In this document: positions 11,578-23,197 of the stretch, one piece after another
Layout: each line of letters begins with the position of its first letter
How positions within the stretch are numbered: position 1 is the first letter of the stretch
Source: Rosa chinensis
Taxonomy: Eukaryota > Streptophyta > Magnoliopsida > Rosales > Rosaceae
DNA length: 64,000 bases
Reading direction: 5' to 3'
NCBI RefSeq assembly: GCF_002994745.2
Contig: NC_037088.1
Location: forward strand, 48,885,897 to 48,949,896
The notes under the pieces: generated by a model
Told to the model about the DNA's origin: nothing
The model's input: the letters and a program-made list of their open reading frames with translations, nothing else
Database searches by the model: none
Position numbers and translations under genes: made by a program

Positions 11578-12420
11578 AAAGTTAATCAGACGACAGAGTT
11601 TATCTGTCGTCTGATTGCATGATTTTCTGTCGTCTGAGGCGCTGCCGTCTCTTGTGCAATCAGACGACAGATAAACTCTGTCGTCTGATTGCACTCAGAC
11701 GACAGACATGTTTTTGGTCTTCTGTTGTCTTATTGATTACTCACATGTAAAGGTGTGTGTTATGAAGATTTCAGACGACAGAAATGTGTTACCTTATATA
11801 TAAACAGACATCAACAATCTTTATCTTCTATTGTTTAATAGCCATTTCAAAGACAGTATTCATGATCTTTCTATGGTATGAATGAACTGAAGTATTAGGT
11901 GCTGAGAACTTATTTGTTGTCTGTAATGGTTATAAACTACAAATAATTGTGGTCTTAAGTATGTTTCAATTACATATACTGCAGTCTGAAAAGATAAGAA
12001 ACATCAATTATTTGTTGTTGTAGCTACATATATAATTCGTTTTTATGTTGTCTGAATGTGTATAAAACAACAAATAATCCAACTATTATGTTGTCTATGT
12101 CTATTAAATATAACAAATATTTGTCGTGGTTTTTTAGTTAAGATTACATTTTTATGTTGTCTTAACCAATATAGGAGGATACTTATTTATGGTTCTATGT
12201 ACCTTTGAGCGACAACTATCTGTTGTCTTAACCAATATAAGAGGATACTTATTTGTGGTTCTATGTACATTTGAGCGACAATTTTATGTTGTCTTAATCA
12301 ATATCAGAGGATAGTTATTTGTGATTCTATTCTATTGTTTCTCAGCTGTTCCAACAACATATTGTTTTTCAAGTTTGTTGTTGCCTTGTATTTCAGATGA
12401 CACATATAAGTTTGCTCTTG
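11578..12420. repeat. Left subterminal repeat array of the CACTA element
   Basis: At least seven copies of CAGACGACAG or its complement lie in 11585-11785, some nested as perfect inverted pairs around AGATAAACTC. More diverged GACAAC/GTTGTC units spread to about 12400, including a direct repeat of AACCAATATAAGAGGATACTTATTTGTGG-like units at 12160-12330. Confidence 0.75.
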
Positions 12421-13031
12421 CCATTCTTTGATGTTCACATTCATTCTGAAAACTCCAATGTCATTACAACCATCAAAATACATCTACAATAGTCATTAAT
12501 TGTTCCATGAGACCTAACTATTGAAGCTAACTAGCAAAATAATTTACAATGTACTCTAGAGCTTGGCCATTTGTTTTTTCTTCTCCTCCCGTGGCTTGGC
12601 TGTAGAATATATTAAATGCTCCTAGCTCCTTCAAGATGCCAATCACTTACCTTCAGAGTTTGCATAGAATTTTTCACTGCATATGCTGAAACTACAAGGT
12701 ATAAAGCAAAACCCAAACAATTATCAGGCTAATGATATCATCAAAAGAACAAAACATGGGCATGCTTGATGCATTTTTGAATGAGAACCAAACATTCCAG
12801 CAACTATTGTTCCATGACTGAGAAATCTAATCAGATATTTACATACGCAAATGAAGAACAAATGTTTTGAGCACTAAGACCCAATATCGTCTATCAGCTC
12901 TCAATGTGTTTTCTGTACCTTGAATTTGAGCCATAATCAAGGCCATTGGGCTCAAAAGACATGACAATACAGTTACATTTTGCACAGCCTCTGATCAAAA
13001 CTTGTCAACTTATGTCAAAGAGAGCAGTCGC

Positions 13032-13064
<33 letters not shown>

Positions 13065-15895
13065 AGCAAATTAACATCATAACCATACTTTGGTAACCTG
13101 ATGTGCCCAAAATTTCATACCATACCAAGCTCTGTGTAAATTATGTTTTATATTCTAATATGTGGGACTGTAAATACTTGATTTTGGACCAGAAGCTACT
13201 CAATACATATGAAGAAAGAAGCATCAAGTGATTAACAGAATAATCTGAAATTAAATAAGGCATCTCCAATCAATATAATTAGAAAAACTTTACATGAAAT
13301 GAAGAACCCAAAAACAAAACAAAACAAAACGCTTCTATTAGCTCAACTGAAAAACAAATAAGATTTCAAATCAAGAAAACAAAGACAGATTAATTTCCAA
13401 TCAAATAAACTGTTTAGTCTATTTGGGGTCCAAGCACCATACCTTCCCTTTCGAATAATGCTGATGCTTTTGGAACCAAACATAGGGAAGCCTTCCACCA
13501 AAGCCCCAGTTGGTAATGAGTTTACAAGGGGTTTCTTCAAACTAAAATTACAAGTATTCAAGCTAAGCCCAAGACTGCAACAAGCCATAGTTGTCAAAAT
13601 TTCTACTATAACTGCAGCATGACTTCCTACGAATGGAGTGAATGTGTAGCGTGAAAATAAACTCTGTGAGGAGGCATAGAGAAAAAGCCTAACGCAAAGA
13701 AAGTACAATAAGTACCATATTTTCATGACACTTAACTAACTGAATAGCATACTTCATGAAGCTGAGTACTGACCAAGTCTTCTTCACCGGATTCAACAAT
13801 GGCATCAATATTACTGTATGGTAGAGGACAAAGAAACCAATTGTCAGGGATGATGTAAAAATAATTATTTAAAATATGCTTATTTGAGGATTGCAGAACT
13901 AGCCCTCATATAGGATATGGTTTTGGTTTACATATTCTTGTTAACTTTGGGATTAATTTCTCTTTAATTTACCTAAAAAAATTAGGGTTTAAAGCCTACA
14001 GAAAGGCCTACTATTTTGGATAACATGAAAGCAATGAAGTATTGACATCCATAAGTACTTTACAAATATACAGTAGCTCGTACGTAATAGATTTGATTAT
14101 AGTTCAGGAACATATATCTAGAAAAAGAACAAAAGCAAAGGCTTGCCTTCTTTCTACTTGCAGCTCGTTCTTCAATTCTTAAGTTGAATGAGGCAGATGA
14201 AGAAAGAAGCGAAAGCTGCACTGAAAGGACCTTGTGACATCCAAAATAATATTCAACCAACAAACAATGTCACTATTAGCTTAACTTCCTGTACATAAAA
14301 TTGTTGAGCAACAGTTCAAGTACATAGTAGTGAAAGATCCTGCTATAGATACATTTAACTATAGGAGTGTAACCCAACATTTTAGTAAGTAGTAATTATA
14401 ACATGAACATGTTCTGTCATTTATGATTAGGAACAGAATAAATGATGACTTTTGATCCTTACTGAGATATCTTTCACCTCCTCATCACCCTAATCCTATA
14501 AAGGAAAATACTAAAGACCCCTTAACACCAATGATTGAACTCCCTATCTGCAACAAAATGCAGGACATTATGTACTATACGAGAATGGGAGCTTACTGGG
14601 TTGGTGAATGATAAGATGTTGGCCATAGCTTGAATTGTTCTTCCCACTCTTCTTTTGATAATGGACCATACTTGCAGTTTTACAATCGAGTTGATAGAAA
14701 TGTGAAACATGGCTGGTTCTTCTAAAGGAAAAGGAAACAAACACAATCATAGCAAGTCTGGGAGATACAAGCTCAAGAGTAGGCTATTCCAAAATAATAA
14801 CAAATAATCTCAAAGTAAAATGTAATAGTCAAACCAGGTAGCAAGTACAATTGAAAGGGATACATAAAAGAAAGTTTAACAAGGATGCATGGCATTGAAT
14901 TTACAAAGCAGTGTCTGGGGTAACTTGTGAAAGAAAGTTTAACAACAAGCTCAGCAAACTTCTTTTGGTAGGAAACTCGACTAGAGAGAGGGTGTACACT
15001 TCATCTATAGATTACAGGAGAGGGAATCCACCTTCTCCTATCAATCTATTCTAGATGGGACAAGCATCACTCACTCGATTTAAGATAATAGTGTAATGAG
15101 TTCCTCAACTTACAGGTCTTTAGGTTTATCGAAGCCTGAAATCCCAACTCAGAGGAAGGACATACATTATAGGAGTTGACACACATTCTGGCAATTAAAA
15201 AACTATCATTTTTGAGATTATCTGCAAATAACAAAAGGAATGAAAGAAAAATATTCCCCCCAACCCATTTCTCTTCCCAAAACCCACTCTTTCCCCATTC
15301 CCTATTTACGAATCTCATTCACTGAAGCAGTTATAATTGCTAATAACAATTGAAATTTTCAATCAAGGAAAACTTAAAAGAAACAAACAGTCAACATTAA
15401 AGCAACTGCTAACATTCCTTTCCATGCCATCACATTATAACACACAGAAGTTGACACACTTTGAAATAGAAACAAAGACTTCTACTACATGACTTTTTCT
15501 GTGGGAAATCAGAAAGAACCAAAAACCATTCATATTTACTAGATATGAAAGTCATAACAAACATTGCGGGTTTCATCAAAGTCCAATTGAGTTTGTACAG
15601 CTCACGGAAACCAAAATATGCACTGAAATTCCACAATTTTCATCCAACACCTGGAATTAAAACATAGAGTGGTGGTTTTGGACCCCAAAACCACCATTCC
15701 CATAGATAATAAACCTCAAAGTTTCAACCTTTAAACTCAATTCAGAACAGACAACTAATAACTTGATGAGACTAAACCAATCAAAATCAAAAACCCATTT
15801 AACCCAACACCAAATTGAAATCACATTCAGACTAATTTACACACACACTCCACCAAAACAAAAACCAACAAAGAAAAAAAAAGACCCGAAATTTA
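12421..15895. other. CACTA interior of unknown origin
   Basis: About 3.5 kb of AT-rich sequence with short open frames only. A minus-strand stretch at 14150-14220 reads SASFNLRIEERAASRKK, which faintly recalls TPX2-type microtubule-binding repeats. Another at 13430-13560 reads LVNSLPTGALVEGFPMFG and could be exonic, but I do not recognise it. A (TA)n run lies at 13034-13058. Further captured exons are possible but not proven. Confidence 0.35.
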
Positions 15896-15896
15896 C

Positions 15897-16178
15897 CTCG
15901 TCGTTCCCATTTGGTTGCTTCTGAAACCAATTGATATTCAGCACCTAAACAAACAAAACAATCAAAATCAGAACCAAAAACCCAACTGGGTATTTCAAAT
16001 TCACAATCTTTGAATCCTAGATCTACCCAGAAAAGAAAAAAAAAAAAAAAAAAAACCTGGACTTGAGAAGTGGGAGATGGGGTGTTGAAATTGTCAGACA
16101 TGGAGGCCATGGCGCACATGAGGGCGAGAATTGTGACTGCGAAGGTGAGCAAAGCATTGGCTCTGTACCCAAAAGAAT
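15897..16178 (-). pseudogene. Signal peptidase complex subunit 3 fragment (exons 1-2)
   Basis: On the minus strand, exon 1 (16178-16057) reads [16 protein letters not shown] and then [14 protein letters not shown], ending PTSQVQ at a GT donor. Exon 2 (15944-15897) follows an AG acceptor with [16 protein letters not shown] and a GT donor. This matches my memory of the N-terminal membrane anchor and first luminal residues of plant SPCS3 (22-kDa subunit of the ER signal peptidase). The initiator Met-His is missing: a 19-bp copy of the downstream GACTGCGAAGGT region (16131-16149, also at 16178-16196) has replaced it. Later exons are absent. It is a captured fragment, not a working gene. Confidence 0.8.
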
Positions 16179-16257
16179 TGTGACTGCGAAGGTGGGCAAC
16201 ATACATAACAAAAATGTTGAAAGCACATCATGATAACAAGTCCATTGAAATAATACC

Positions 16258-16815
16258 TCAGGGTGGTACTGCAGCCCATAGAACCTCCACTCCCTGGCGG
16301 CCACCACTCCCTGCTGGCTCTGCGCCATCACCCGGAACCCCTGGGGCAACTTAGCCACCTCATCCCCATGGCTCATCCACACCACCTGCCTATCCCCAAC
16401 CCTCTTGGGCCTGGAAAATCCCCGAATTGCTCTCCACCACAATCTCCATCTTGCCATACTCCTGCTTCTCCCCAACCCTAACCACCCCGCCAAGCCTCTG
16501 CACAATCAGCTAGCTGCAAGCCGTAGCAGATTCCGAGGACGAAGAAGCCATGGACCTCGGCCCACTCGGTGAACCCGGCGGGGAAGCTGGGGGAGTCGTC
16601 GGTGCGGACGGAGTGGGGACTGCCGGAGAGGATGACAACGCTGGGGTTGAGGTCGGTGATGGCCTTGAGGGGGCTGGTGCAGGAGATGGTGAGGGAGAAG
16701 ACGGAGAGGGATCGAATGCGGAGAGTGACGAGGTGGGTGTATGGGAGCCATAGTCGAGGATGAGGACCAAGTCTGATTTCACGGCTTTTGGGTCTATGGC
16801 AGCGATGGTCATGGC
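16258..16815 (-). pseudogene. GMP synthase fragment (glutamine amidotransferase part)
   Basis: Reading the minus strand across frames gives DPKAVKSDLVLILDYGS, then THLVTLRIRSLSVFSLTIS, VVILSGSPHSVRTDDSPSF, the nucleophile motif GICYGLQL, then [17 protein letters not shown] and [11 protein letters not shown]. This is the class I amidotransferase half of GMP synthase, with the catalytic Cys and the His of YHPE still present. The frame is broken just after DYGS (one base appears lost), after the Cys motif (about four extra bases, AGCTAGCTG) and again before the VGDRQ stretch. The segment stops at an intron donor after CCTGAG. It starts at the native-looking Met, so capture took the 5' end of the gene. 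Confidence 0.85.
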
Positions 16816-17129
16816 TACTGCAACTAATCTTAGTTTTCTACGATTCTAGGGTTGGACGAACATGTGACCTAGCGAGAAAAGAGAAAAAAAAATGTAGTTG
16901 GGCCTTTTGGATTCGAGTACCCAAAAGCTACCCTAGTTCCTTGTTCATAGATCCGATGAGGGAAAGAAACAGCTAGAGCGGAAGAGTGATGGAGAAGGGG
17001 TGAGTGGGTGACCTAAGGAGAAACTCTACTCGAGACTTGAGAGTTTTACACCAAATGAAAAAAATATCAGGGGGCAATTAAAAAAAAAAATATCAGGCTT
17101 AAGGACATGGGACTTTCAAAGGAAAAAGA

Positions 17130-17556
17130 AAAAAAAGAAAATTAATTGATCAGACAACACAATTTCTTTAAATCTGTTGTTTGAATGTTACTGGTCTTTT
17201 GACTCAACTAGGTTTTAACCATTTTGAGAGGGAAATGGTCAAACGAGCATGGAGGGAGAATTCTAAAATTTCAACAATCTATATTCAGACAACAGAATTT
17301 TCTTATCACCGTTGTCTGAATATGACTACCTTCTCGGCTTCAGATGAATGAAAATGATAGCTATATTTCTATCTTGAGCTAAGAACTTTATTATGTTGTC
17401 TGAATGCCACCCTCTTATTCAAAATGAAAAAAGTGTGTTTCAGTGAGTATTTAGACAACATAGTTACATTTTTATGTCGTCTAAAAAATTGAGACGACAA
17501 AAAATTAGGCTTCTGTCGTCTGATGTGTGTCGTATGATTAACTTTTTGGCATAGTG
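17130..17556. repeat. Right subterminal repeat array of the CACTA element
   Basis: Units such as CAGACAACACAATTTC, CAGACAACAGAATTTTC, TTATGTTGTCTGAATG and TCTGTCGTCTGATG recur in both orientations up to the terminal inverted repeat. The right array is sparser and more diverged than the left. Confidence 0.7.
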
Positions 17557-17604
17557 TCAACAGTGAAAGGACTTTATCCCACAATGGCTCAGTTAATTAC
17601 ATAC

Positions 17605-18192
17605 CTATCATAGATAAATTTTATTAGCTCATCAGTAGCCACTAAAGCTGGCTCACCTAATTTGATGGCCTTGTGCAAATATTTCAAATGGCTATATTTT
17701 GGTTCCCTGGTAGTCTTGGAATAAATAGGAAAAAGCATGTGTTAGATAAGTAATAGACTTCACGTAAGATGATGTTAGGTTTATAACCAACTCCCTTACT
17801 TTACACATTTAACATTAGGGAAATCTTAAATATGTAAAGCAAGGGTTATGAGCCAAAATTTACAAAGAACCTAGTCAAGATGCTAATCCTCTATTTGCAT
17901 ACCATATTCATCTAGAGGTGCATCATAGTCATAGCTAGTTGCAATGAAGAGACAGCCAGCAGTTAGGCCAAAATCCGTTCCTCCATGGTACTGTAACAAA
18001 ATCAGAGTAAAAGATGGTTAAGTCAGATCATTTTACCAACATCAGCAAAGATAAAATTAGCTTTGAAATTTAGAGGAGAATAAGTACCATGTAGTAGTTG
18101 GCAAAAGAACCACCATTTGTATAAACCTTGCAATTGAAAATGCCAAGTCCTGTGCAAGTCTAGTAGGAACTGCTCCACGAAATTCTGTATAC
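17605..18192 (-). pseudogene. Beta-galactosidase (GH35) exon remnants
   Basis: Three consecutive minus-strand exons with proper splice sites: 18192-18088 (FRGAVPTRLAQDLAFSIARF), 17990-17903 ([12 protein letters not shown] then [15 protein letters not shown]) and 17706-17605 ([26 protein letters not shown]). They match the middle of plant beta-galactosidases, cell-wall enzymes removing terminal galactose. The first exon has lost one base near 18115-18122 relative to the family, shifting the frame before the expected NGGSF. The usual LLR before EPK is also missing. No upstream catalytic exons or downstream domains were found. This is a fragment, possibly carried by the Helitron whose terminus lies at 11337. 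Confidence 0.82.
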
Positions 18193-21100
18193 CTGTAGAG
18201 TTTACATAAAAGAGTCAGAATTAGAAAGAGAGAAAGAAGGAATAATGGTTACAAAAAACAAAAAAACTTGAGTGAGGAACCATGACTGACAAACCCAAGC
18301 CCAAAGCCGTTCTCTTCTCCTTTGCTCAATCACTAGTCTGCTGCAAATTGAAGCACAATCAATTCTCATACTAAATTCCCATGAGAAAAAAACATACTTA
18401 AACACAGAAAATAGCAATTAGCATCACAGACATTCTCACTGACCATAAAAAAGGAAAAAGAAAATTGAGAATATTAGCTGCTTCAAAGCAAGAAACTGTG
18501 CAACAAACCAAAGGTTACAAATGTCCAAACAAAATCTATTGTCCAAAAGTGAAATCTATCACCCAAAACCTATCCCTGGCTCACATGTTCCTTTCTAATC
18601 ATAATACATCAGTGCCCTTGTACTGTCAACTTCTAATTACAACATATACTTGTAAGTCTACTTGCCACAAAGCCCATCACAAACAAAACTAAGAGAAGAA
18701 GAATATCTTCACACACAACTAGAAGGCTATATCAGAAGCATATATTCACTCCCTCACTAACCAAACAGAGCTCCACACACAATCAAATCCCTCAAATCGA
18801 AGATAAAGCCGTAGCAAATGAAAACAATCCAAAAAATAAAAACTATTTGAACCCAATAATAATGATAGCGATAGTGATTTGAATCAAGCAATCAAAAAAA
18901 CCCGAAATTTCAAGCTTCTGTTCAAGTTCTAGTTTCTAATCACATCAAAAAGCAAAGCAATCAAAAGACACACAGAAAACCTAGAGGGATAGAGAAGAGA
19001 GAGAAACAAATCAGCATACCTTGTAAGCTAAGAATGAGCAAGTTTTGTTGCCATTATTACTAATGGCCTCCTCGAGTTGGAGTTGATATCTATGCTTCTT
19101 ATATGCTTCAGTTTCCTGCAAAAGATGATGTTGGTAATGAGATCAAAAGCCAACAAATTTTGTAATGTTTATGAGTCTCAGTAAAAGCAGAGATACAACT
19201 CACTGGGGGAATAAGTATAGTACTTACCCCTATCGGAGTACCTTGATGTGTCTATATTTACGATATCTTTTACAGGAGATGTTTAATTTCATCATCGAGC
19301 ACTAACTTGTTCAATTGTTTCTGAAGATTCTCTGAAACCTCCTCCATCGCTTATGCCTTGATAACAATATATAAGATCAGTAAATAATTCAACTCAAATC
19401 AATATACTATAAAATATCAAGCAAACAAATGATAAAAGAGGTGCTGGACATATACCTCTAAAGTGTAACCGAGTGAACTCTAATCAATGATAAAAGCCAA
19501 TACCTCAAAGTTCTCATTGGGACTTATTCTCCACCTTCTCCAACGCTTTAGCTTCAAGGGTTTCTGAGTTCAGTATTATTTGTTTCATTCCTTATCGAAG
19601 CATATTGCAGGCATATCTGGAAGCAAGATAAAGAAAAAGAAGCATGTGACTACATTTCAAGAAATATTCATATACAGTACAGTACCCTTTGAGTCTCTTT
19701 CACCAAATGTATAGATTATGTTTTCTCCATCTATTATTCTTATTCATGAAGTAGGTAATGAGGACACACACACACACACACGATATTTCTATACACCAAG
19801 TAATAAGCCCCACAATCATAATCTAACCACAATCTAGAAAGCATACCTAAAAGGCGGCTACTATGTCAGATCTATTGCGTTGGAAATGCCCAGGCTGCAA
19901 GAAAAACATAGAGAAGATAAATTAAACATAATAATAATTTCTAAAAGATAGACAATGTAATAACCCGATTCAACTATGATCTACAATCACTAAACCCCAA
20001 TCATCATATAAGTACATAGTAAAAAGAAACTGAAATAATTCCAAATTATCTTAGCTCAAAGTCACCAAGTTCATTGATAAAGGAACCAAAGACAAATATC
20101 ACTTTTCATAATCCTATAACCAAAGTATAGATCCAAAAATACCAAAGAGAATAAATTTTGTTTATAAGCTTGTAATATCCAGATAATATCTACCCCTATC
20201 ATATGCAAAAATAGTTTGATAAATGTAGGCTGGAGTCGACCATCTCATTTTTTACTCATCCTATCAAAATCAACCTTATTATTTTAAAACATATTGAAAG
20301 AGAAAAGGATTGATTACTAACCATAAAACAAAAATCTTTTCAGGAGAAACTGAAAATCCATAACACATGATAATAAAAAGCAAAGGCAAGTATAAAATCG
20401 AAATCCAAACTGGACAGGGAGATCCTCCTCCTCAACGTACCTACTCAAATGCAGGTAAAGTATATAACAAAGGATCAAATATGAAAAGGTCACCAGAATA
20501 TCATTAAATACATGCATAATTAAGGTACAATTTCTCACTTGGAACCAAGCGGAGCAACATTAAGGAAAATGCCATAGGCAGCAGCAGTTGCTTCCATCTC
20601 ACTGGCAATCTCTATTCTGTTCACCCCATTCATCGTCCAACTCAGTATAGGAGAAGGTGGACAGCCTTGCAGAACTAGAAAAAGCATCCACCAATACCTC
20701 CATGGTCCTAGCTAAAACCTCATCTAGCTTCATCTTCAGAAGCTTTCCAATATCAGTGTAACAATTTGAGTGCTCACACGTTCTGGCTCAAAGTACACCA
20801 AAAAATTACAGGAACAAACCATCACAACAAAGCACAAAAGCCAAACAGAAACAAGTCAAAACCAAAAACTCTATTCCTAAACTCTAAATCACCTGATAGA
20901 GATGAAGAAGGCAGAGATTCGCATCGAGATTGTAGGTTCGTGACGAAACCTAAAAATTGAAAATAGAATTCACTTAATTCAATCAATTAAAACCAATTAA
21001 TCAATGAATCGAATCAAATAGAAACAAGCCTTGCTCGTAGACGTAGCTCAAATGGATCATCATTTGGGTCGTCCAATCACCACTGTGGTCTCCTCCGCCT

Positions 21101-21400
21101 CCTCTTTCGAAATTTACGTTGACCTCAAAGTACTTCGACGCTGTGTTCTTAACCAAGTGTAGCAACCCTAAAACAAATAGAGTGAATATCAACTGAAGGA
21201 CCCAGTTCAGATCCAAGCTCACTCCGGCGACATGCATGTATCGCCTTTCCCAATTTGCTGTCGATTAAACAATAGAAGCTCAAATTAAACCCGAACCTGA
21301 GATCTCACCATGTGACATGATTTACCTAAGCGAATGAGGCTGATTGAATTGACAAAGGAGAAAGAGAGCGCAGATGTATTCCGATATAAGATTTTTTGAA
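18193..21400. other. 3.2 kb without a supported gene
   Basis: Only short possible exons are seen, all on the minus strand: 19030-19120 (ETEAYKKHRYQLQLEEA, between AG and GT), 19280-19350 (MEEVSENLQKQLNKLVLDDE) and 20520-20720 (IASEMEATAAAYGIFLNVAP). A minus-strand frame at 21001-21237 starts MHVAGVSLDLNWVLQLIF with one likely membrane helix. I recognise none of them. They could be exons of one unknown gene or gene fragments inside a transposon. Confidence 0.3.
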
Positions 21401-21461
21401 TTCTAATCTACGGTGAGAGCAGCTGAAGAGCAAGCGGATGAGGTTTTGGTGATAGAGAAGG

Positions 21462-21467
<6 letters not shown>

Positions 21468-21506
<39 letters not shown>
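21468..21506. repeat. (GA)n microsatellite
   Basis: About 39 bp of uninterrupted AG repeat. Confidence 0.95.
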
Positions 21507-21509
<3 letters not shown>

Positions 21510-21599
21510 GAAGAATACGAGGAGAACTGTGGAGAAGTGAGTTTGGGATTTTCTTTGTTTTTTTTTTTTTTTTGTTTTAAGAAACTCATACATCATGAG

Positions 21600-21787
21600 A
21601 TGATTTTTCCCTTTAGTCGCAATTTGTCTGAAATTATGCGACGACAATACAAATTCCGTTGCAAAAAATTGTAAGCGGTACTACGGAAAGATAACCGTGG
21701 CAAATACAATTGCAAATCATGGCTTTCGCGACGGAAAGTCATGTCGTGGCAAATTTTCGAAGCAATTGCAATTGTTTTTAGTAGTGG
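21600..21787. mobile_element. Possible CACTA-like element terminus
   Basis: The stretch contains short inverted motifs (TTGCAATTG, CGACGGAAAG, GTCGTGGCAA and relatives) and runs to TTTTTAGTAGTG at 21776-21787. Read from the other side this starts CACTACTAAAAAC, the form of a CACTA end with subterminal repeats. The partner end was not found, so this is probably a truncated copy. Confidence 0.4.
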
Positions 21788-22068
21788 CATTTTGATTTTG
21801 GAATCGAGGGGGAAGGCCAGTAGGATCGGGTTCTGAAGCGGGTGGCCTGCAACCCGATTTGCCCCTTGAATCTGCCCGAATCCAGGTTTGATTTTGGAAT
21901 GGCAATTGGGGTCGGCGGCGAGATTACGGTGGAGAGGGTTGAGAATTGGTGGAGATTTGCGGCACTGTGTTTGTGGACATTCAGGCTCTGTTTCGAGTTT
22001 TTGATGAGGTTGATGGGGCTATGAAACTTGTGGGTTTGAAAGAGAGTGGGTTCTTTCACCTCTTGCCC

Positions 22069-22072
<4 letters not shown>

Positions 22073-22150
<78 letters not shown>
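22073..22150. repeat. (GA)n microsatellite, about 78 bp
   Basis: A near-perfect AG dinucleotide repeat. It makes spurious RE-repeat or SL-repeat open frames on the two strands. Confidence 0.95.
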
Positions 22151-22154
<4 letters not shown>

Positions 22155-22256
22155 GCCCGGGCCAGGGGAGGGCTAGCACTTCCGAGAGCTGAGCGACGGT
22201 GACGGGGCCGTAGAAGAGGTACCCAACTTGGATAATTTTGGTTGTAGAGAACAGTG

Positions 22257-22258
22257 TA

Positions 22259-22310
<52 letters not shown>

Positions 22311-22311
22311 G
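22257..22311. repeat. Compound (TG)n(AG)n microsatellite
   Basis: A GTGTGT run passes directly into an AGAGAG run. Confidence 0.95.
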
Positions 22312-22638
22312 ACCTTGGTGGTGGTCTGAAGAGAGAGGGGAGGGGAGAAAGAGAGAAGAAAAGACCCGAGGGTGTTTTAGGAAGTATAAAGAGAGAGACA
22401 TGAAATATTATTTAAAAAATGAAAGGTGGGTGTGGTTTGCAATTTTGGGGGTGAAAATTTCACCCCCCTTGATGAAATTCATTCCCAACTCGGTTTCATG
22501 TCTAAGCTTCAGACAATTGATTTTGACCATAATAATTTTACTGGAGAATTCCTTCCTTCCTTTGGGAGTCTTTCTCCTCTTACGCAGCTCAGTGCAACTG
22601 TTAACTACTTGGTGGGTATCATCCCTACGTCGTTAGGC

Positions 22639-23197
22639 TGTTGGAGAGGAAATATCTCACATTGGAAAAGTGACAAATAAAATATAACTTATAAGTGGGT
22701 GACTGTTATCCAATTGTACCGAAGCCTTTTGTGATTAAAAACCCAACACCTATTGGGTGATTAAGTTGAGACAGTATCGGTACAACGATGGGCTACGGGC
22801 CACTCTTGTCGCTGTTTAACTTGGTATCAGAGCAGGTCCCTCTCTAATTGCGTCTCCAATTATCATGGGCCTGAATTTGGGTTCTTTATATTGCCATCGA
22901 AATATTCCGATTGGATTATTACCAAGTGTCCGATATCGGCCTTGGATTGTATTGACCAAGTCTCCGATATGAGGCTTGTGTCCCAATTAGAGCTAGGTTG
23001 CACGTGAGGGGGTGTGTTGGAGAGGAAAGATCTCACATTGGAAAAGTGACAAATAAAATATAACTTATAAGTGGATGACTCTTACCTAATTGTACCGAGA
23101 CCTTTTATGATTAAAAACCCAACACCTATCTGGTGATTAAGTTGGGACAGTATTGGTACAACGGTGGGCCACGAGCCACGCTTGTCGCTGTTTAACA
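22639..23197 (+). mobile_element. TRIM (miniature LTR retrotransposon) inside the LRR region
   Basis: Two 183-bp LTRs (22639-22821 and 23015-23197), both starting TGTTGGAGAGGAAA, flank only about 190 bp. That interior has a primer binding site TGGTATCAGAGC at 22822-22833 and a purine-rich tract (GTGAGGGGG) just before the second LTR. The flanks TAGGC (22634-22638) and TAAGC (23198-23202) look like a 5-bp target duplication with one change. Removing the element joins two leucine-rich repeat segments. No coding capacity, so it depends on another element. Confidence 0.92.

Larger units (their letters stand above)
11567..17556. mobile_element. CACTA (En/Spm) element, non-autonomous, with captured genes
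   Basis: The element begins CACTATGCCAAAAAGTTAATC and ends in the inverted GATTAACTTTTTGGCATAGTG. A 3-bp duplication TCA lies at 11564-11566 and 17557-17559. Subterminal arrays of short inverted motifs (CAGACGACAG and CTGTCGTCTG on the left, looser GTTGTCTGAA versions on both sides) are typical of CACTA transposase binding regions. No transposase frame is visible in its 5,990 bp, so it would depend on a partner. The interior carries pieces of at least two unrelated host genes in one orientation. Confidence 0.9.

Noticed and set aside
11578..11785. CRISPR-like repeats
   Set aside because: The repeats alternate in orientation, have no fixed spacing and lie at a transposon end in plant DNA.
14150..14220. 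TPX2-like motif (RIEERAASRKK) as a third captured gene in the CACTA element
   Set aside because: Too short for a safe call; only mentioned as a possibility.
16510..16812. A proline/serine-rich 100-residue protein on the minus strand
   Set aside because: After DYGS it is a frameshifted reading of the GMP synthase fragment. The conserved protein continues in another frame.
21001..21237. A membrane protein gene starting MHVAGVSLDLNW
   Set aside because: Plausible first exon, but I recognise no family and could not follow it across an intron.
21778..22401. A 207-residue minus-strand open frame with long Ser-Leu repeats
   Set aside because: It is the translation of (GA)n and (TG)n microsatellites plus unrelated flanks.
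22822..22833. Part of a tRNA gene
   Set aside because: TGGTATCAGAGC here lies immediately after an LTR and is the TRIM primer binding site. No tRNA cloverleaf surrounds it.
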